Positions 24,053 through 35,817 of a stretch of 64,000 nucleotides of DNA are shown in pieces; within the stretch, counting starts at the first letter, position 1, and each line of letters starts with the position of its first letter. The notes beneath the pieces are model-generated. The model saw nothing but the letters and a program-made list of their open reading frames with translations, was not told the DNA's origin and did not search any database. This DNA is from Neurospora intermedia. Its lineage: Eukaryota > Ascomycota > Sordariomycetes > Sordariales > Sordariaceae. The translations under genes and the position numbers were made by a program. The stretch lies in NCBI GenBank assembly GCA_037102815.1, contig BTPP01000001.1, positions 335,001 through 399,000 of the forward strand. The letters run 5' to 3'.

Positions 24053-25534
24053 GATATTTCTCGAGGGAATACTGCAGCAAGAGGGATTGAGTGGTCTGTA
24101 CCAGCGAACTTTGGCATAAGAGAAGGAAATGTTTTTCAAGAACGGATTACTCGTTCCATTTATAACAAGAACCTGAAGATGGAGTTACTGAAGCTTCTCC
24201 TATAGACCTATTTTTGTCGACACCTTGCTTACGTCCCATGCTTGGCTGCAATAATAAGTGGCCTATACGAGCCACTTCACCACTTTGTTCCATCCGGGAA
24301 GGACACTTGCATACTCCCGCTTAAACGGCCTCATGTGATCTGGCCTGGCTTCCAAACCGACGATGGTGTTTTGAGCGGTACTACGATAAAAGTCGTGGTG
24401 ATTCATCGGCGAAAGGCAATGGGGGATTGAGGTACAAAGGCGATCGTACACAATCACAGTGTAGGCAAATATAAAAGAAGCGGGTTAAGGTGACTGGCGG
24501 AGACATGTTCCACTGCTTCGACCTGGTACACCAGGAACGGCGAATGTTGGGAGCCGCATGCACAAGCAACCACTCACCCTCTCAGCCGATGGCCAAGCGA
24601 CCCATGACTCCATGATGGTCTATCATGACTCCCGCTGGAAGTTGATCTATTCGACGGGCCAGGCCTGACTGCGGATGCAACAACGAATCTCTCGGGAAAT
24701 CGACTACATGTTGGCATGTAGAACATGGTGGACACAGCCCGTACGCGTTGGAAGACGCCAATGAGCTTGCCAGGCTGGTTCGAATCTTTGAAGAAACGCA
24801 CTTGTTCAGGACCAGCCAGAACGCCGCGGGAAGTTGCCAATAGAGGCTGAGCGAAACTTGTGAAGGGAAGGCAGTGAACTTGGTGATAACAAGGTGAGAG
24901 ATCAGGTATAGATTCGAACTGAGCAGGTGGTTTGGCCACCTCATGACGATCAGCACGTCGGGCCACCAAATGTCTTTATACGACGAGAAACGAAGAGGCC
25001 GAAGGGCGCGTTGGATTTGCAGAGCAGACCAAATGATTTACGGTTCTTGGTGGAGTGCATGTAGGAAGGTAGAAGTAAGATTGGCAGTTCAGTGTCACCC
25101 TCTATATCTACCACTTGGCTTGGAATCAAGAGATGTGATGTTGGTGATGAGGATGCGGATGAATGTTATTATGCTGGTTGGGAAGAAGACATCTCGCGTT
25201 TGCATGGCCATGAAATAGGAACATGGTAAGTGACCAAGACAAAGAAGGTGGAATTTAATAACCTCTTGCGGTGCTCCAGAGAGGGTGCTGTCCGCAGGCA
25301 TCCAACTGATAAGATAAGAGCTCCCCAAGCCCCTATGGCGTCACGCTACGGTACTCAGTGATGTGCACGGACTTTCCTCTCCATCAACACCACAGCACCA
25401 CAGTCAGCAACACCATCATCATCATTGGATGCAATGTAAACACTCATCATTTACACCACCAATACGAAACAATCGGCATTTTATTTTCTTAGTCTTTTCA
25501 ATCACACCCGTCTGACCTTCTAATATCAATAACA
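24053..25534. other. Divergent intergenic region
   Basis: It lies between the minus-strand secreted-protein gene and the plus-strand LYR gene. Two overlapping minus-strand frames at 24574-24969 are the longest open stretches but have no recognisable motif and no splice support. Apart from the TATA-like box, nothing else is seen. Confidence 0.5.
24157..24166 (-). promoter_or_regulatory. TATA-like box upstream of secreted-protein gene 1
   Basis: On the minus strand TTATAAATGG lies about 105 bp before the expected start codon. Transcription would then begin near 24130, giving a leader of roughly 75 bases that contains one ATG (24117-24115). This is inferred from position only. Confidence 0.45.
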
Positions 25535-26104
25535 ATGGCCCTTCCACCACCTAACCCCGTCCTCCGTCGCCAAGTCATCCAATTGTACAAAGGTACCCAC
25601 CTTGCCTCTCTCTCCCTTACCTCTCACATCCATCCATCCATCCACCCTCCCCATCCACCCACCACCCTCCCCTTTTCCAGTTCATTCATCAATAATCCCA
25701 AGCCTCCATGATATAGATAACAAAACTGACATGAAAACAGAACTCCTGCACATGGGCAAAGAATACCCCCAAGGCTACGACTACTTCCGCCCCCGCCTGC
25801 ACCGCGCCTTCATGTCCAAGTCTGGTCTGCGCGACGAAGGGGAAATCAAGCAGGCGATTGCCACGGCGCAGTTTGTGCAAAAGGAGTTGCAGGCTTTGTG
25901 AGTATATGTACCTTTAACTTAGTAACCTCTACCTTATCTTACCCCCGTTAAAGTAGAATGAAGTAAAGTGTTGTAGGTGAAGTGTGAGGACTGTGGCTGA
26001 CGAGAAACACATATAGGTATTATTTGAAAAAGTATAGGACATTAAAGAAGCAGTACTATGAAGTGGGGGAACCACAGGCTTTTGGGGAGTATCATCAGGT
26101 TTGA
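25535..26104 (+). CDS. LYR-motif protein of the LYRM5/ETFRF1 type
   Basis: Three exons, 25535-25592, 25741-25897 and 26017-26104, with introns of 148 and 119 bp (ACTGAC and GCTGAC branches), give 100 residues. The protein starts MALPPPNPVLRRQVIQLYKE: the LYR tripeptide is the LYK of the QLYKELL segment. It continues with YPQGYDYFRPRLHRAF, then FVQKELQALYYLKKYRTL and KKQYYE. This matches the whole length of LYRM5, which binds the mitochondrial electron-transferring flavoprotein and removes its FAD, so the likely site is the mitochondrial matrix. LYR proteins usually depend on acyl carrier protein. The start is the first ATG, and each exon junction restores a conserved residue. It is convergent with the methyltransferase gene, 494 bp between stops. 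Confidence 0.88.
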
Positions 26105-26598
26105 GTGAGTAAGTGTGTATTGATTCGTGTTAGTTAGTTATATCTCTACATATGGCTGAAAGAAGGAAACTTGCATCTTTCAATCTCCAATGGCTTGGGA
26201 TCTCCCTACAGGTGTCAGTAGAACTAGAGCTCCCGACAATATACACGTCCAAGTCAGTCATTGAATAAGGCAAAGTTTCCAACTCGGAATAAAGGGATCT
26301 TGATACGACTAGACAAAACTGGACTTGGCTTTATAGGACCATCTTTCCTATATACCTATCCACCATATATAAGTCCATCCAAGACATCTTCCACCAGACC
26401 TACCCAGCCAAATGCATCCCATCCAATCCCATCCGCCCATATCCAAAACACGCTCACCCTAGATCCCGGCCTCCTTCCTTTCGACTCCAGAAACAGAGGC
26501 CACCATTAAGAAATTACCATTCGATCCGTCACAAATGAAACTACACCTCCCTTGACTTGCTCTCCCTCGTTACTTCCTCAACCTCAAACAGCCTCACC
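26105..26598. other. Convergent 3' region
   Basis: This 494-bp space between two convergent stop codons should hold both 3' UTRs. I see no further feature in it. Confidence 0.6.
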
Positions 26599-28998
26599 TC
26601 ACCTCCTCCTGGCCCACCATACTCCAACCTCCAAACACTCTCCCCAACTCGTCCCATTCCCCTCCACCAAATCATTCATCATCTTACCCAACCACGCATC
26701 CCACTCATCCTGACTCTTTCCACTCACATCCCTCAGTATATGCTCCAAACTCTGAATCATCTGCACAACCGTGATCAACGCCGTCCTCCTCAATGCCCGC
26801 GCTTCCGGCCCCAATGTCTTTCCCATTCCACCATTCGCATCCATTTGCAGGTTTGAAAAACTCGGTTTCGTCGAAATAAACGCCTTTCCATCCTTGGTCA
26901 CCACACCGCCCACGCCCTCGCGCTCCCAACGGACTTCTGATAGCGGGACAGCCAGCCGCTTGTTGCCCATCGCCGTGAGGGTCTCGGCTTCTTGCAGCAT
27001 AATGGGGCCGATGAGGGTACAGGGCATGGACGACAGAGAACGGGCTTCGAGGGCTTTGGACAGCCAGGCGTTGTATTCCACCAGGAAATGGTTGAGCGGG
27101 GAGGAGAGCGGAGTGTTGGGTGTCATTACGTAGGCTCCCATGCGGGCGGCTTCGGCGGCTTCGATTTCCTCGGGGCTTTTCTCGACTTCGTTGTCCTCGC
27201 TACCTTCTCCGGCCGGCTGCCCATCCTCACCAGCGGCCGGCGCTGACGAGTTCTGCATATGTTCGGGGACGTGTGGCCTTAGCATGCGCAGGGTATGATC
27301 GCTTTCCCAGATTTCGATGGCACCGCCCGGCGCGAGAAGGCGGATGTACTCGTCAATCAACGGCTGCTGCATGGCAGTAGTAGTGATGAGAGACACGTCC
27401 TTGCACATGATCAAATCGAACGAGCCGTCGGGAAAGGGAAAAGGGAACTTGCGGCAGTCATGCTGAACAAAACGCCAATTCATTTGAGGGTCAGGTTGCA
27501 TCCCCGAAGAGCTCGTGGCGCCACCACCACCTGCTGCTGACAGCGTAGCAGACGAGGAAGAGGCGCGGTTGCTGCGGCGCCCTTCGCTACTGTCGCTGTT
27601 GCCTGAGCTGCTGGGTGGAGCCAGGGGAGCAATGTCAATACCCGTAAAGGAAATGCCATCAGCCTGGCCGAGTTTCTTGTAGTGCTTGTAGCAGAGCATG
27701 GACCAAACGCCAGAGCCGCAGGCAATTTCCAGAATGCGCTTGGGTGGCTGGTCGGCGAACTCGGGCGAGCATATGGGCTTGCCAAAGAGCTGCAGAAGCA
27801 ACAGCGTCCTCAGGGTCTGCCTATGTATTTCCTCGAGATCGACGGGCAGCGGGTACGCCAGCGTCGGATCGGAGATGTACGTTCGGCCGCTGCGCACAAC
27901 AAAGGGTCGGGCCTCGTTGTTGGCGAGCTGGTCGGGGTTCGGAAGCGGGTCGCTCGAGAGGAATGTCCGACTGCTTACCGTGGTGCCAGCGATGCTGGAG
28001 ACACTTTCGGCGCGGGAGCCATCGTAACCAGAGATCTTGGAGCTGGTGCCAGACGAGAGAGGCATGGCGCCGGCTGCGCTACTGGCATGTTGTTGCCCCT
28101 GGGACTGGGGCGGCTGCGATGGCGGCGGCACGTGACGACCACGCTCGAGGATGCTGGAGGCGGCGTGGGCGGCAAAAGCAATGGAGGCGCCAGCTCCTCC
28201 TCCGACAAGACTGAGGTTGTTGCTCGTAGTGGACGCGAGTGTGCGGGTTCCGTCGCGAGAGACGGGCGACCGGGCTGACGAAGGCTCGGAAGCGCTGGCA
28301 GTATTGGGGGGAGTCCAATATTTGCTATCGTGCGGGTTGATGCGAGACGTCGCGGGGAGCTGCCTGTGGCTGTGGTGTGGGTTCGGGTGTAGGCCAGCCG
28401 TAGGTATCCAGTCGGGATAGTAGCTACGGTGCTGGTGATGGGATGATGAGGGAGGACTGAGGAAGTCGCGGCGCGCGGGGCGATAATGTTCGAGAGACGA
28501 GGTCGCACGGGGTCCCGGTCCCGCCGAGGCAGATGAGGCAGAGTTGGCAGCAGCGCTTGTGGCGGCCGCGTCGTCGCTGCGATCTGATGGTGGGTGATGA
28601 TGTGTCGGCTGTAACCAAGCCGGCTTCAACAGCTTATGCTTGTGGGAGGAGGACGATGCTGGTGTCGATGGATGATGATGCTGATGCTGATGATGACCGG
28701 CGGCGCTGCTGACCACCTGCAGAGGAGCGCCCGAGCTGCTGCCGGTGGTGCTGGCGCTGTTGGTGCGGGCGTGGCCGTACTGACGATGGCGTCTGTGCGA
28801 GTGAGCACCCGAGGTCGACTTGGAGCGAGTGACGGTGGGATGAAGAGGATGCGGCGGCGGCGCTCGACGATCGGAGGAGGAGGAGGAGGGCTGCAGCAGC
28901 TGGCCAGAAGATGAAGTCGACGGTGGAGGCGGCGGCGGCTCGACCTGGTAGGCGGATAAAGGGGCCCTTGCGGCTGCATAGCCTGACAGGAACTCCAT
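26599..28998 (-). CDS. Class I SAM-dependent methyltransferase with long disordered N-terminus
   Basis: One uninterrupted frame of 799 residues. The first 380 residues are low complexity, rich in Ser, Pro, His and Ala, and look disordered. The catalytic domain begins near residue 388 (LEEIHRQTLRTLLLL). It shows motif I, ILEIACGSGVW, near residue 420, the acidic GID of strand 2, FDLIMCKDV near 532 and the LAPGGAIEIWE motif IV/post-motif region near 560. A Ser/Gly/Ala-rich insertion of about 45 residues separates the second and third strands of the fold. Another acidic insertion (GSEDNEVEKSPEEIEAAEAA) follows. Fungi have many such paralogs, including LaeA-like regulators, so the substrate cannot be told. 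The start is the first ATG in frame; a 39-base T run lies upstream at 29312-29350, outside the coding region. Confidence 0.85.
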   Translation of the reverse strand: MEFLSGYAAARAPLSAYQVEPPPPPPSTSSSGQLLQPSSSSSDRRAPPPHPLHPTVTRSKSTSGAHSHRRHRQYGHARTNSASTTGSSSGAPLQVVSSAAGHHQHQHHHPSTPASSSSHKHKLLKPAWLQPTHHHPPSDRSDDAAATSAAANSASSASAGPGPRATSSLEHYRPARRDFLSPPSSSHHQHRSYYPDWIPTAGLHPNPHHSHRQLPATSRINPHDSKYWTPPNTASASEPSSARSPVSRDGTRTLASTTSNNLSLVGGGAGASIAFAAHAASSILERGRHVPPPSQPPQSQGQQHASSAAGAMPLSSGTSSKISGYDGSRAESVSSIAGTTVSSRTFLSSDPLPNPDQLANNEARPFVVRSGRTYISDPTLAYPLPVDLEEIHRQTLRTLLLLQLFGKPICSPEFADQPPKRILEIACGSGVWSMLCYKHYKKLGQADGISFTGIDIAPLAPPSSSGNSDSSEGRRSNRASSSSATLSAAGGGGATSSSGMQPDPQMNWRFVQHDCRKFPFPFPDGSFDLIMCKDVSLITTTAMQQPLIDEYIRLLAPGGAIEIWESDHTLRMLRPHVPEHMQNSSAPAAGEDGQPAGEGSEDNEVEKSPEEIEAAEAARMGAYVMTPNTPLSSPLNHFLVEYNAWLSKALEARSLSSMPCTLIGPIMLQEAETLTAMGNKRLAVPLSEVRWEREGVGGVVTKDGKAFISTKPSFSNLQMDANGGMGKTLGPEARALRRTALITVVQMIQSLEHILRDVSGKSQDEWDAWLGKMMNDLVEGNGTSWGECLEVGVWWARRR

Positions 28999-29308
28999 CT
29001 TTACGGTACGGTAAGGTACGTGAGGGAATCTGGGCCGGTCCTCCTGGTGGACATGGAACTGAGGCAGGGCACCTCAGCCAGGCAGCCAGGGCAGCCCAGG
29101 CCAGACACAGAGCCAGCAGGGTTTCAGCTATCTACCTGGTAGCTCTGTAGGTACGTAGAGGTAAGTACTGTATGGAGGTAGGGAGTAGGTGAGGTAGGAG
29201 GTAGGTAAGGTAGGTAGTGAGGTGGGTAGGTGTTCCTCACTCGTTTCCCGAGACGGGGCGGAGGATGGATGGAGACGGGGTCACGGTCACAGTTTGGAAT
29301 GAAACAAA

Positions 29309-29311
<3 letters not shown>

Positions 29312-29350
<39 letters not shown>
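29312..29350. repeat. Poly-T tract of 39 bases
   Basis: An uninterrupted run of T upstream of the methyltransferase gene (poly-A on its coding strand). Such tracts exclude nucleosomes in fungal promoters; whether it acts so here is inference. Confidence 0.95.
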
Positions 29351-32300
29351 CCCTCCCTCTCGTCCCTGTCTCTTTCCCGCCCGCCCGTCCTTCGTCTCTC
29401 TGCCCACTTGCGTGTCCCAGTTAGGGTGTTCCCCCCCTCCCCTCCCCCCGTCTCCTGATTTTCCAATGGAACTGCCGGTGTGTGGGCAGGGGTTTGCTGC
29501 AAGCTGTGCCTGCCTGCCCTCTGCCCACTGGTCGCCCGACGGCGGGAATGGAGATTCCTCAGGGTGCAGTGCTAGAGCGAAGGCCCGTAGAGGTACAGGT
29601 AGTGTAGAGGTAAGAAGATCCGTGCACCCCCTTCCACTTCCCCCCCCGCTAGTGTAGCCGACCCCGCTGTGTAGTTCGTTGGAAACAGCGCACTAAACCA
29701 CTAACAGCGGAAGATCCTCCACCCTATCCGACCGACGGGACCAAGCCTGTAAGGTACACCCGAACCTTGTGCACCTTAGCCGGGGGGGTAGAGGTAGGGT
29801 CAATTCGGGGTTGACAGGACCTGCACCCGGGGGGCGCGTGAACCGCTTCTTCTTCGTTGGTCGACTTTGTTCCCTTCCCTTGCACTTGCAGTGTGTCCGG
29901 GTGTTCCAAACAGCTGGAGCAGGCCAGTGAGCCACTCAGCCAACTGTACCTGTGGACGGTGACCGACCAAGGGTTTTGGTTTTTTTTACCGACCCGATGC
30001 GATGTGAATGCGATGCTACCTTCCCTTCTCTTCTTCTCTTCTTTTCTTCAATCCAATCCACCCACCCTGTCTCCAGGCTGTGGCTGCCGGATGTTGCGAT
30101 CCTGCGGCCGCTATCGTTGTAACCCCGGCCGGACTTCCCGTCCGTCTTGTTTCTGCAATGCAAAAGCACCTTCTGCACTGAGAAGGGATTCCGAAGCACG
30201 CTAGGTAGATAGGTACGTAGAGGTAGGTATTTCTGGTAAGTGGTAATGTTTGGAAATATAGGGTGATTGACCCCCTTTTTGATGAGGCTTTGTTTCGGCC
30301 CGTCGTCTTCAATCCCGCTTCGACAATAATGACAACCAAGCGACGACGGGACCTGAACTGAAGGATTCTCAATTGTCCCATCCGATTGGATCCCCTACAC
30401 TTGTCGTCACTTGTCGTCCCGTCCTTCCTTTGGATGATACCTAGTATAGTAGGCGGCGGGACGGAACTTTCCAAAATTTCACTTCTTCCTCAACTCAGCT
30501 ACTAGCGACATTCAACCTTGGCTTCCTTCCTTGCAAGTAAAAAGATGTTGTCACTCGCCTCGGCTTCCAGGGGAATCGATGCGTGGAGTTGGACACGGAG
30601 ATCCAAACGACCAGACAAAAATAGAGTTGGCACTTAGCTTGCAACGCTTGGAAACAAGGCAAGGAGTAACAGTGACGAAAACGCCGGGGGAAGTAGTGTA
30701 CCGACACTATCAAACACAGCCCTTTTTGCTGTCGATCATCGATTCAAACAAGGAGTGAGCGGGCCCCCAAAGGTGCACTTGTTAGTGTAGTGTACTGTGG
30801 TGGTGTAGTGTAGTGTAGGTGCTTTCTCAAACAATTCCAGAAACCACTTCTTGCAAGCAGCAGCACCCAGCAGCCCCGCCGTCTTTGTCTCTCGGTGATA
30901 TCGGATTCGGGGGACTGAGATCGGGAGGGGATTTTGGAATGTATTTTGTTTGTCCAGTACCGGTCCGTACTCCCGAACGTAAAACGCCACCGTCCTTGTT
31001 TCGCGACGGACAAGTTGGTGTCGGGTTGAAGGCGAAATTGGCTCGCCGAATCTCAATATTTTTCTTTTTTTCCCAAAGAAGCAAAAAAAAAGAGCCCTAA
31101 TGTGAGGCGATGCCAACGGTCGCGGCGCCGCTTGTTTTCGTTGCTTTGCTTTCAGGGCCGCGGGCTTTGTACAACGCTTTCTGTCTTGTCTTGTTCGTTT
31201 TTTCGCTTGCTGAGGCCGGCGCCCCCTGTCCAGTGTCCGCAATCCCCCTCCACCCCCTGGCTCAGGGGTAAAATACACAGAACACTGACGAGATCTCTCA
31301 CTCAATTCACCCTGCCCAGGGAAAATCACACACACACACGGGCAGGACAGTGGAAAGCCAAGTTTATGACGACTTTTGTGTGTCCGTGCCTGCGCCTCGC
31401 TGCTTCTGGACCGGACTGGATTCGACTGTGGTCGGCCTTCTCGGTCCGTTACACCATCTGGTAATGGTCTGGTCTCGTACTAGCTAGCGTTCTAGCGTAG
31501 TAAAAGGCATTTCCGGAGTCTAGTGTAGGTACGGTCTCGTGAACTTTTGGGTCTGGGCGTTCGTTTTTGTGCAGTGTAAGGCCAGGGCCGGATCCAGAGC
31601 AACGGGGCCACAGGGGGGGAAGATTGTATGTCTCGGGACAAGATTATGTCTTGGTTGAGAGACAACGAGATGCACACACCGTGTGTGATGCTCGAGTCAG
31701 AAAATGGCAGCGGTGCGGTCTTGTCCGGTAGACCTTTGTAGACTACTGCTCCGCTTCATCAGAGGAGGGGTCACGCGAGCAGCGCAACCAGCATGTGAGC
31801 GGGTTCTGGAGACTGCCTCGGTTGCGCCGAGTATGACGACGGTGACGGAATAGACGACTCGCTTGCACAAGTCTTTTTTCATCGCTCGAGTTGCTTACGA
31901 ATCGTGGAATGGAACGTCGTTGAAGGTGGAACATGGGCCTCGTCCTTAGTTTTTGGCTACCGTAATGTTGATCTGGCTTCAGGGTCGATTGTGTCACGTC
32001 GAACGGGATTCGATGCGGCTAACGCGACTGACCGCGCTTGTTGACCACCTTTGATAGGCCTTGAAATTTCCGATTCACAGTTGCTTCTCTGGCGATTTTG
32101 TTTCAGCTTCGGAGAAAAGAATAAAGCGATAAGAAGTATGATCTGAATGAAGAAGCAACCAAGAAGCCTAGGCTCGAGGCTGTGGTCGACCCTGGAGAGG
32201 AGCTCCGACCTGAATCTGGAAGAGATCCTCCGATCAAGACGGGGCGAGAGGGTACTACTTCAAAGGCAAAAAAAAGGAGCTCTGATGATAAGGAATAAAG

Positions 32301-34358
32301 GGTAAGAGAGGATTAAAAGGACGACGGTGACGAACAAGGCACGGGGCAAGACATCCAATGACTGCTTCAACGATATAGGTTATAGATATGTAGGTGTATA
32401 CGTCAACGCCGGGGTCACGGACGACAACCTCAACCTTACCCTGCGATTCTTACATCTCTTTCGAGATTGACACATGATTAATAAATCGGCAATCAACATC
32501 AACTTGCAGGCGGCCACTTTTTTCGCCTCCAGAGCCAGGTGACGGATCCCGTGGTTCGGCCATTGATGTGCATGCTCGCCAACCCAAGGCCATTGGTCAT
32601 GCAATGTTCGCTCATCGAGGTGTTATCAAGAAATCCCATGACTCTGGTTGTGGCTAGATTCGGTCGTTCGCCGGCCTGCCTTTTGCTTGTTAAATGGAAA
32701 AGCCGCGCCCTGGAAGACTTTCCCCGCACTTTTGAACGTCACGGATTGGCTGTCTCGTCGAGGGACCGTCGAGGGGTGGGTGGGCGAGTCGTGGAGTGCT
32801 TCCCAACTTTCCAACTTTCCAACCTCCAATTCGACTGATTATTGGTTTTCTTTCTTGGTCAAGGTCAGGGAACGGTGTTGGTTCGGACAGAGAGAAGGCT
32901 GGCCCTCTCTCCTCCAAATCTCCTCTCTCATGGATATGTCGTAGGTATCATGCGATGCTCGGTAGAAGATAGGTAGTAAACCCCGAAGATCAAATGTCTC
33001 GAGACTCGAAACAGAGGCGTCTAGAACATTGGGCTTGTGTCCGCCAATGCGCTCGTTTACACTCCATGTTTCTCGAGGTGAGGGGTGTGTTCAGCCATTG
33101 TCGAATCAGCGAGACAGGACTGAGACTGTTTGTTCCGGCAAGTCATGGGAAAGCAGCATTGAGGCTCAAATCAGCCTGTCCAATTATTTTACGGCGAACC
33201 CACGACTTTTTAACGTCGAGTTGGTGTTGGGCCAGAAACTGATTTGAGGGGTACAGAATCCCGTGAAAAGGCACCAACGGATATGCCTCAATTGGAAATC
33301 TCGCAGCGCGGCAAGTGACGGCCACAGAAAACTTCCATGACCCGCATCGACAAGTGTGACATGTGAGACATCTCAGCTGGTCAGGCCTGGCAAGAATTAT
33401 ATCGTAAGACTGGAAGCTGGTGTGGAAAGAGCACATGCATGGTTTCGCACCTTCCTGAATGGCTTCATCAACAAAGACCAAAAGGGGAATTGCCTGCCTG
33501 AAGTCTGCACAGACCAGGTGCTTCCCATTGGTACCTACTTCTACAATAAACTCAGAGAAGAAGGCACTATCTTACAAGGAACTGCAGGTTTTTGTGTAGG
33601 GGCACGAACCAACTCCCGAACAGCTCCACTTGAACAATCCACTGCCACCAGTCGGGCATTGACCCGGGCTTTGAACCGATCGACTGACTGACCGATTGCT
33701 TTAACATCCTGTTCTCAAACGCGAGGACTCTAGACTTGAACAATCTTTTCATACGCTACAGATGACCTTTCAAAGAGTATATCCTCTATACTGTTTGTTT
33801 TTCGTTTGGACTGTTAGGGTGACTCGTACATCTTCACTTCTCTGACTGATGGCTTTTGAGGTTAAGCCGGGTACCCTGACCCGATCTGGCGGAGGCAAGT
33901 ACTAACAGCCTCTTATCCCATCCCCGTCGTTAAACTGCCATTGCGAATTTAATTGTGATGATGTCTTGCCATATAAACAATTACTGGATTTTCCATTGGA
34001 AATATGATCACACTCCCCAGCGGCCCGGGTCTTCTTGGATTTCCCGGTTCTCTCGACGCAATCGCCCAAGTGCCCATCATCCCATCTGTTAGGGAGCGGA
34101 GCCCCACCCCGGCTAACCCCGCTGCCGAGAATGACGGGCTCGATCTACCGATTGACGACGACGGCCAGGCCGAGGCCCGGATCACCGGATTGAACGTCAA
34201 CCGTACTAACTTCCATTCCTTGGCTCCGCTCCGCTCACTTACAACATCTTGATTATTGACCGCGGATGAATTGAGTTTCACTTTCCCATCCTGCTGCGCA
34301 AACTTACCTGTACTTGCCGTTCCTTGTTCCTCTCACACGTTCCTTGAAAGCTCCGTTA

Positions 34359-34390
34359 TCGCAGTCATCGCAGTCATCGCAGTCATCGCA
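34359..34390 (+). repeat. 9-bp tandem repeat next to the thioesterase start
   Basis: TCGCAGTCA occurs three times plus a partial fourth copy, ending eight bases before the ATG at 34399. It lies in the 5' leader. Confidence 0.9.
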
Positions 34391-34398
34391 ACGCAACC

Positions 34399-35817
34399 AT
34401 GCCACCAACTCTCCCCGTTATCCCACACTCCGGCCGGCATCTTCTCGCCCGCACAACTACCACCACCCGCCGCATCTCAACATCCCCTTTCCTCACCACC
34501 CATCACCACCACCACAGCAAATCCCCCACAATCATCACTTCCCTCGACCAACAAATCCCCAAACCCCCACCCAAGAAATGGATCACCGACCTCCCTGCCC
34601 GTCTGGGAAAATGCATCATCTTTGGTTGTTCTCCCTCTCAGATCAGAGATGCGTCGGAGATCTTGAGAGCGGTGGCAACGGAGTGGCGGGCGTTGTTGGC
34701 GGGTGCGGAAGGGTTCTTGACGGGGGGCAGGAGGGGGGTGGATTCAAGGGAGGTGGTCTGGGGGGAGATGGATAGTTTTGTGAGTTTGTTTCCTTTTCTT
34801 TTTGTCCTACTTTTGGTGATGAAGTTCGGGGGATGTGAGGGCGGGTGGGGGAGAAAGGGGGGGAAGAAAATGAGGGATGGGTAGTGAGGGTCGGGAAAAG
34901 TAGAAATGAAAGGGGGAGGTGGACGGGGAGGAGAGAAAGGAGCGGGCAGAGAAGAACAAATTGGATGAGAACATTGGGAGATGTGCAAAGGGATGGATGA
35001 ACAAGAAAAGGGTGATGGCGGAAGGTGATGGATGGGAATGGTGGAAAGGTGGATGTGACGAGAAAAAAGGGCGGCGTGGAAAAGAGGAGGACAGGTGAAG
35101 AGCAGATGAGGAGTAATAAACGCGGATGGGTTGGGAATGAATGTGATGATGGGAGAGCGAAGCAAGATAGTTGGGATAATGAGGCGGATGAAGTACAGGC
35201 TGAGGGCTAACGAGAAGCAACAGGGCCACGTAAACAACGTCAACTACTACCGCTACGCCGAATCCGCACGAGTCAACTGGATCACCAACTTCTCCGTGCA
35301 CGTTGACCCAGCTCACAGGCAAGAGTGGGCGGAACTAATGCAGCCAAAGGCCATCGGTCTAATCATGAAGTCCCTAAAGTGTGATTTCAAATTCGTATGT
35401 CCTTTTCCCCTCCACGATTCCCTTCCCCTATTTAACCCCTTACTAACCCTCCCCCAGCCAATGGTCTACCCCGACCGTATCTCCGTCTATCACCGCCTCT
35501 CCACGCCTCCCCAGCACGGACAAACCAGCTTCCACCTCGACTGCATCGTCCTCTCGCACCAACATCGCCGCGCCGCTGCCCGGCTGGAAGAAGACGTCGT
35601 CATCTACGATTACGGCAAGGCAGGCAAGACGGCCATGCCCGAGTTCATGTTGACTCAGTTTGAGAAGACGTGGAAGATGCAGCAGGAGGAGACAATCAGG
35701 GCGCGCAAGAGGATATGGGACTTGATTGCCGGAGTGGAGAGGCTGGAAAGGGAGACGTGGGATCGAGAAGATGCGAAGGAGGATATGGGAAGTGCGGTCA
35801 AGGGGTCGTCGTCTTGA
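34399..35817 (+). CDS. Hot-dog fold (4HBT-type) thioesterase, probably mitochondrial
   Basis: Three exons, 34399-34779, 35224-35394 and 35458-35817, encode 303 residues. The first intron is long for this genome (444 bp) and uses a GTGAGT donor, a GCTAAC branch and a CAACAG acceptor. Joining restores EMDSFGHVNNVNYYRYAES, the hallmark of 4-hydroxybenzoyl-CoA-type thioesterases, with the catalytic Asp of MDSFGHVNN. The second intron is 63 bp with an ACTAAC branch. The N-terminus (RHLLARTTTTTRRIS) is basic and hydroxylated, without acidic residues, like a mitochondrial presequence. The tail after about residue 250 is helical and charged. The family hydrolyses acyl-CoA or acyl-ACP thioesters; the substrate is not evident. 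The ATG has a good context (CAACCATGCC) and is the first one in frame. Confidence 0.82.

Larger units (their letters stand above)
28999..34398. other. Divergent intergenic region upstream of methyltransferase and thioesterase
   Basis: This 5.4-kb stretch separates two divergent genes. It contains a 39-base T run (29312-29350), repeated GTAGTGTAGTG words near 30784-30820 and other low-complexity DNA. None of its short frames shows a motif or splice chain. An 82-codon frame at 34004-34252 just upstream of the thioesterase has ordinary-looking composition but no recognisable domain and probably lies in the leader. Confidence 0.5.

Noticed and set aside
24574-24969. Two overlapping minus-strand frames of 124 and 131 codons
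   Set aside because: No recognisable domain, no splice chain, and the two frames compete over the same DNA.
27682-28278. 198-codon plus-strand frame
   Set aside because: It lies wholly opposite the methyltransferase coding region and reflects its GC-rich codon pattern.
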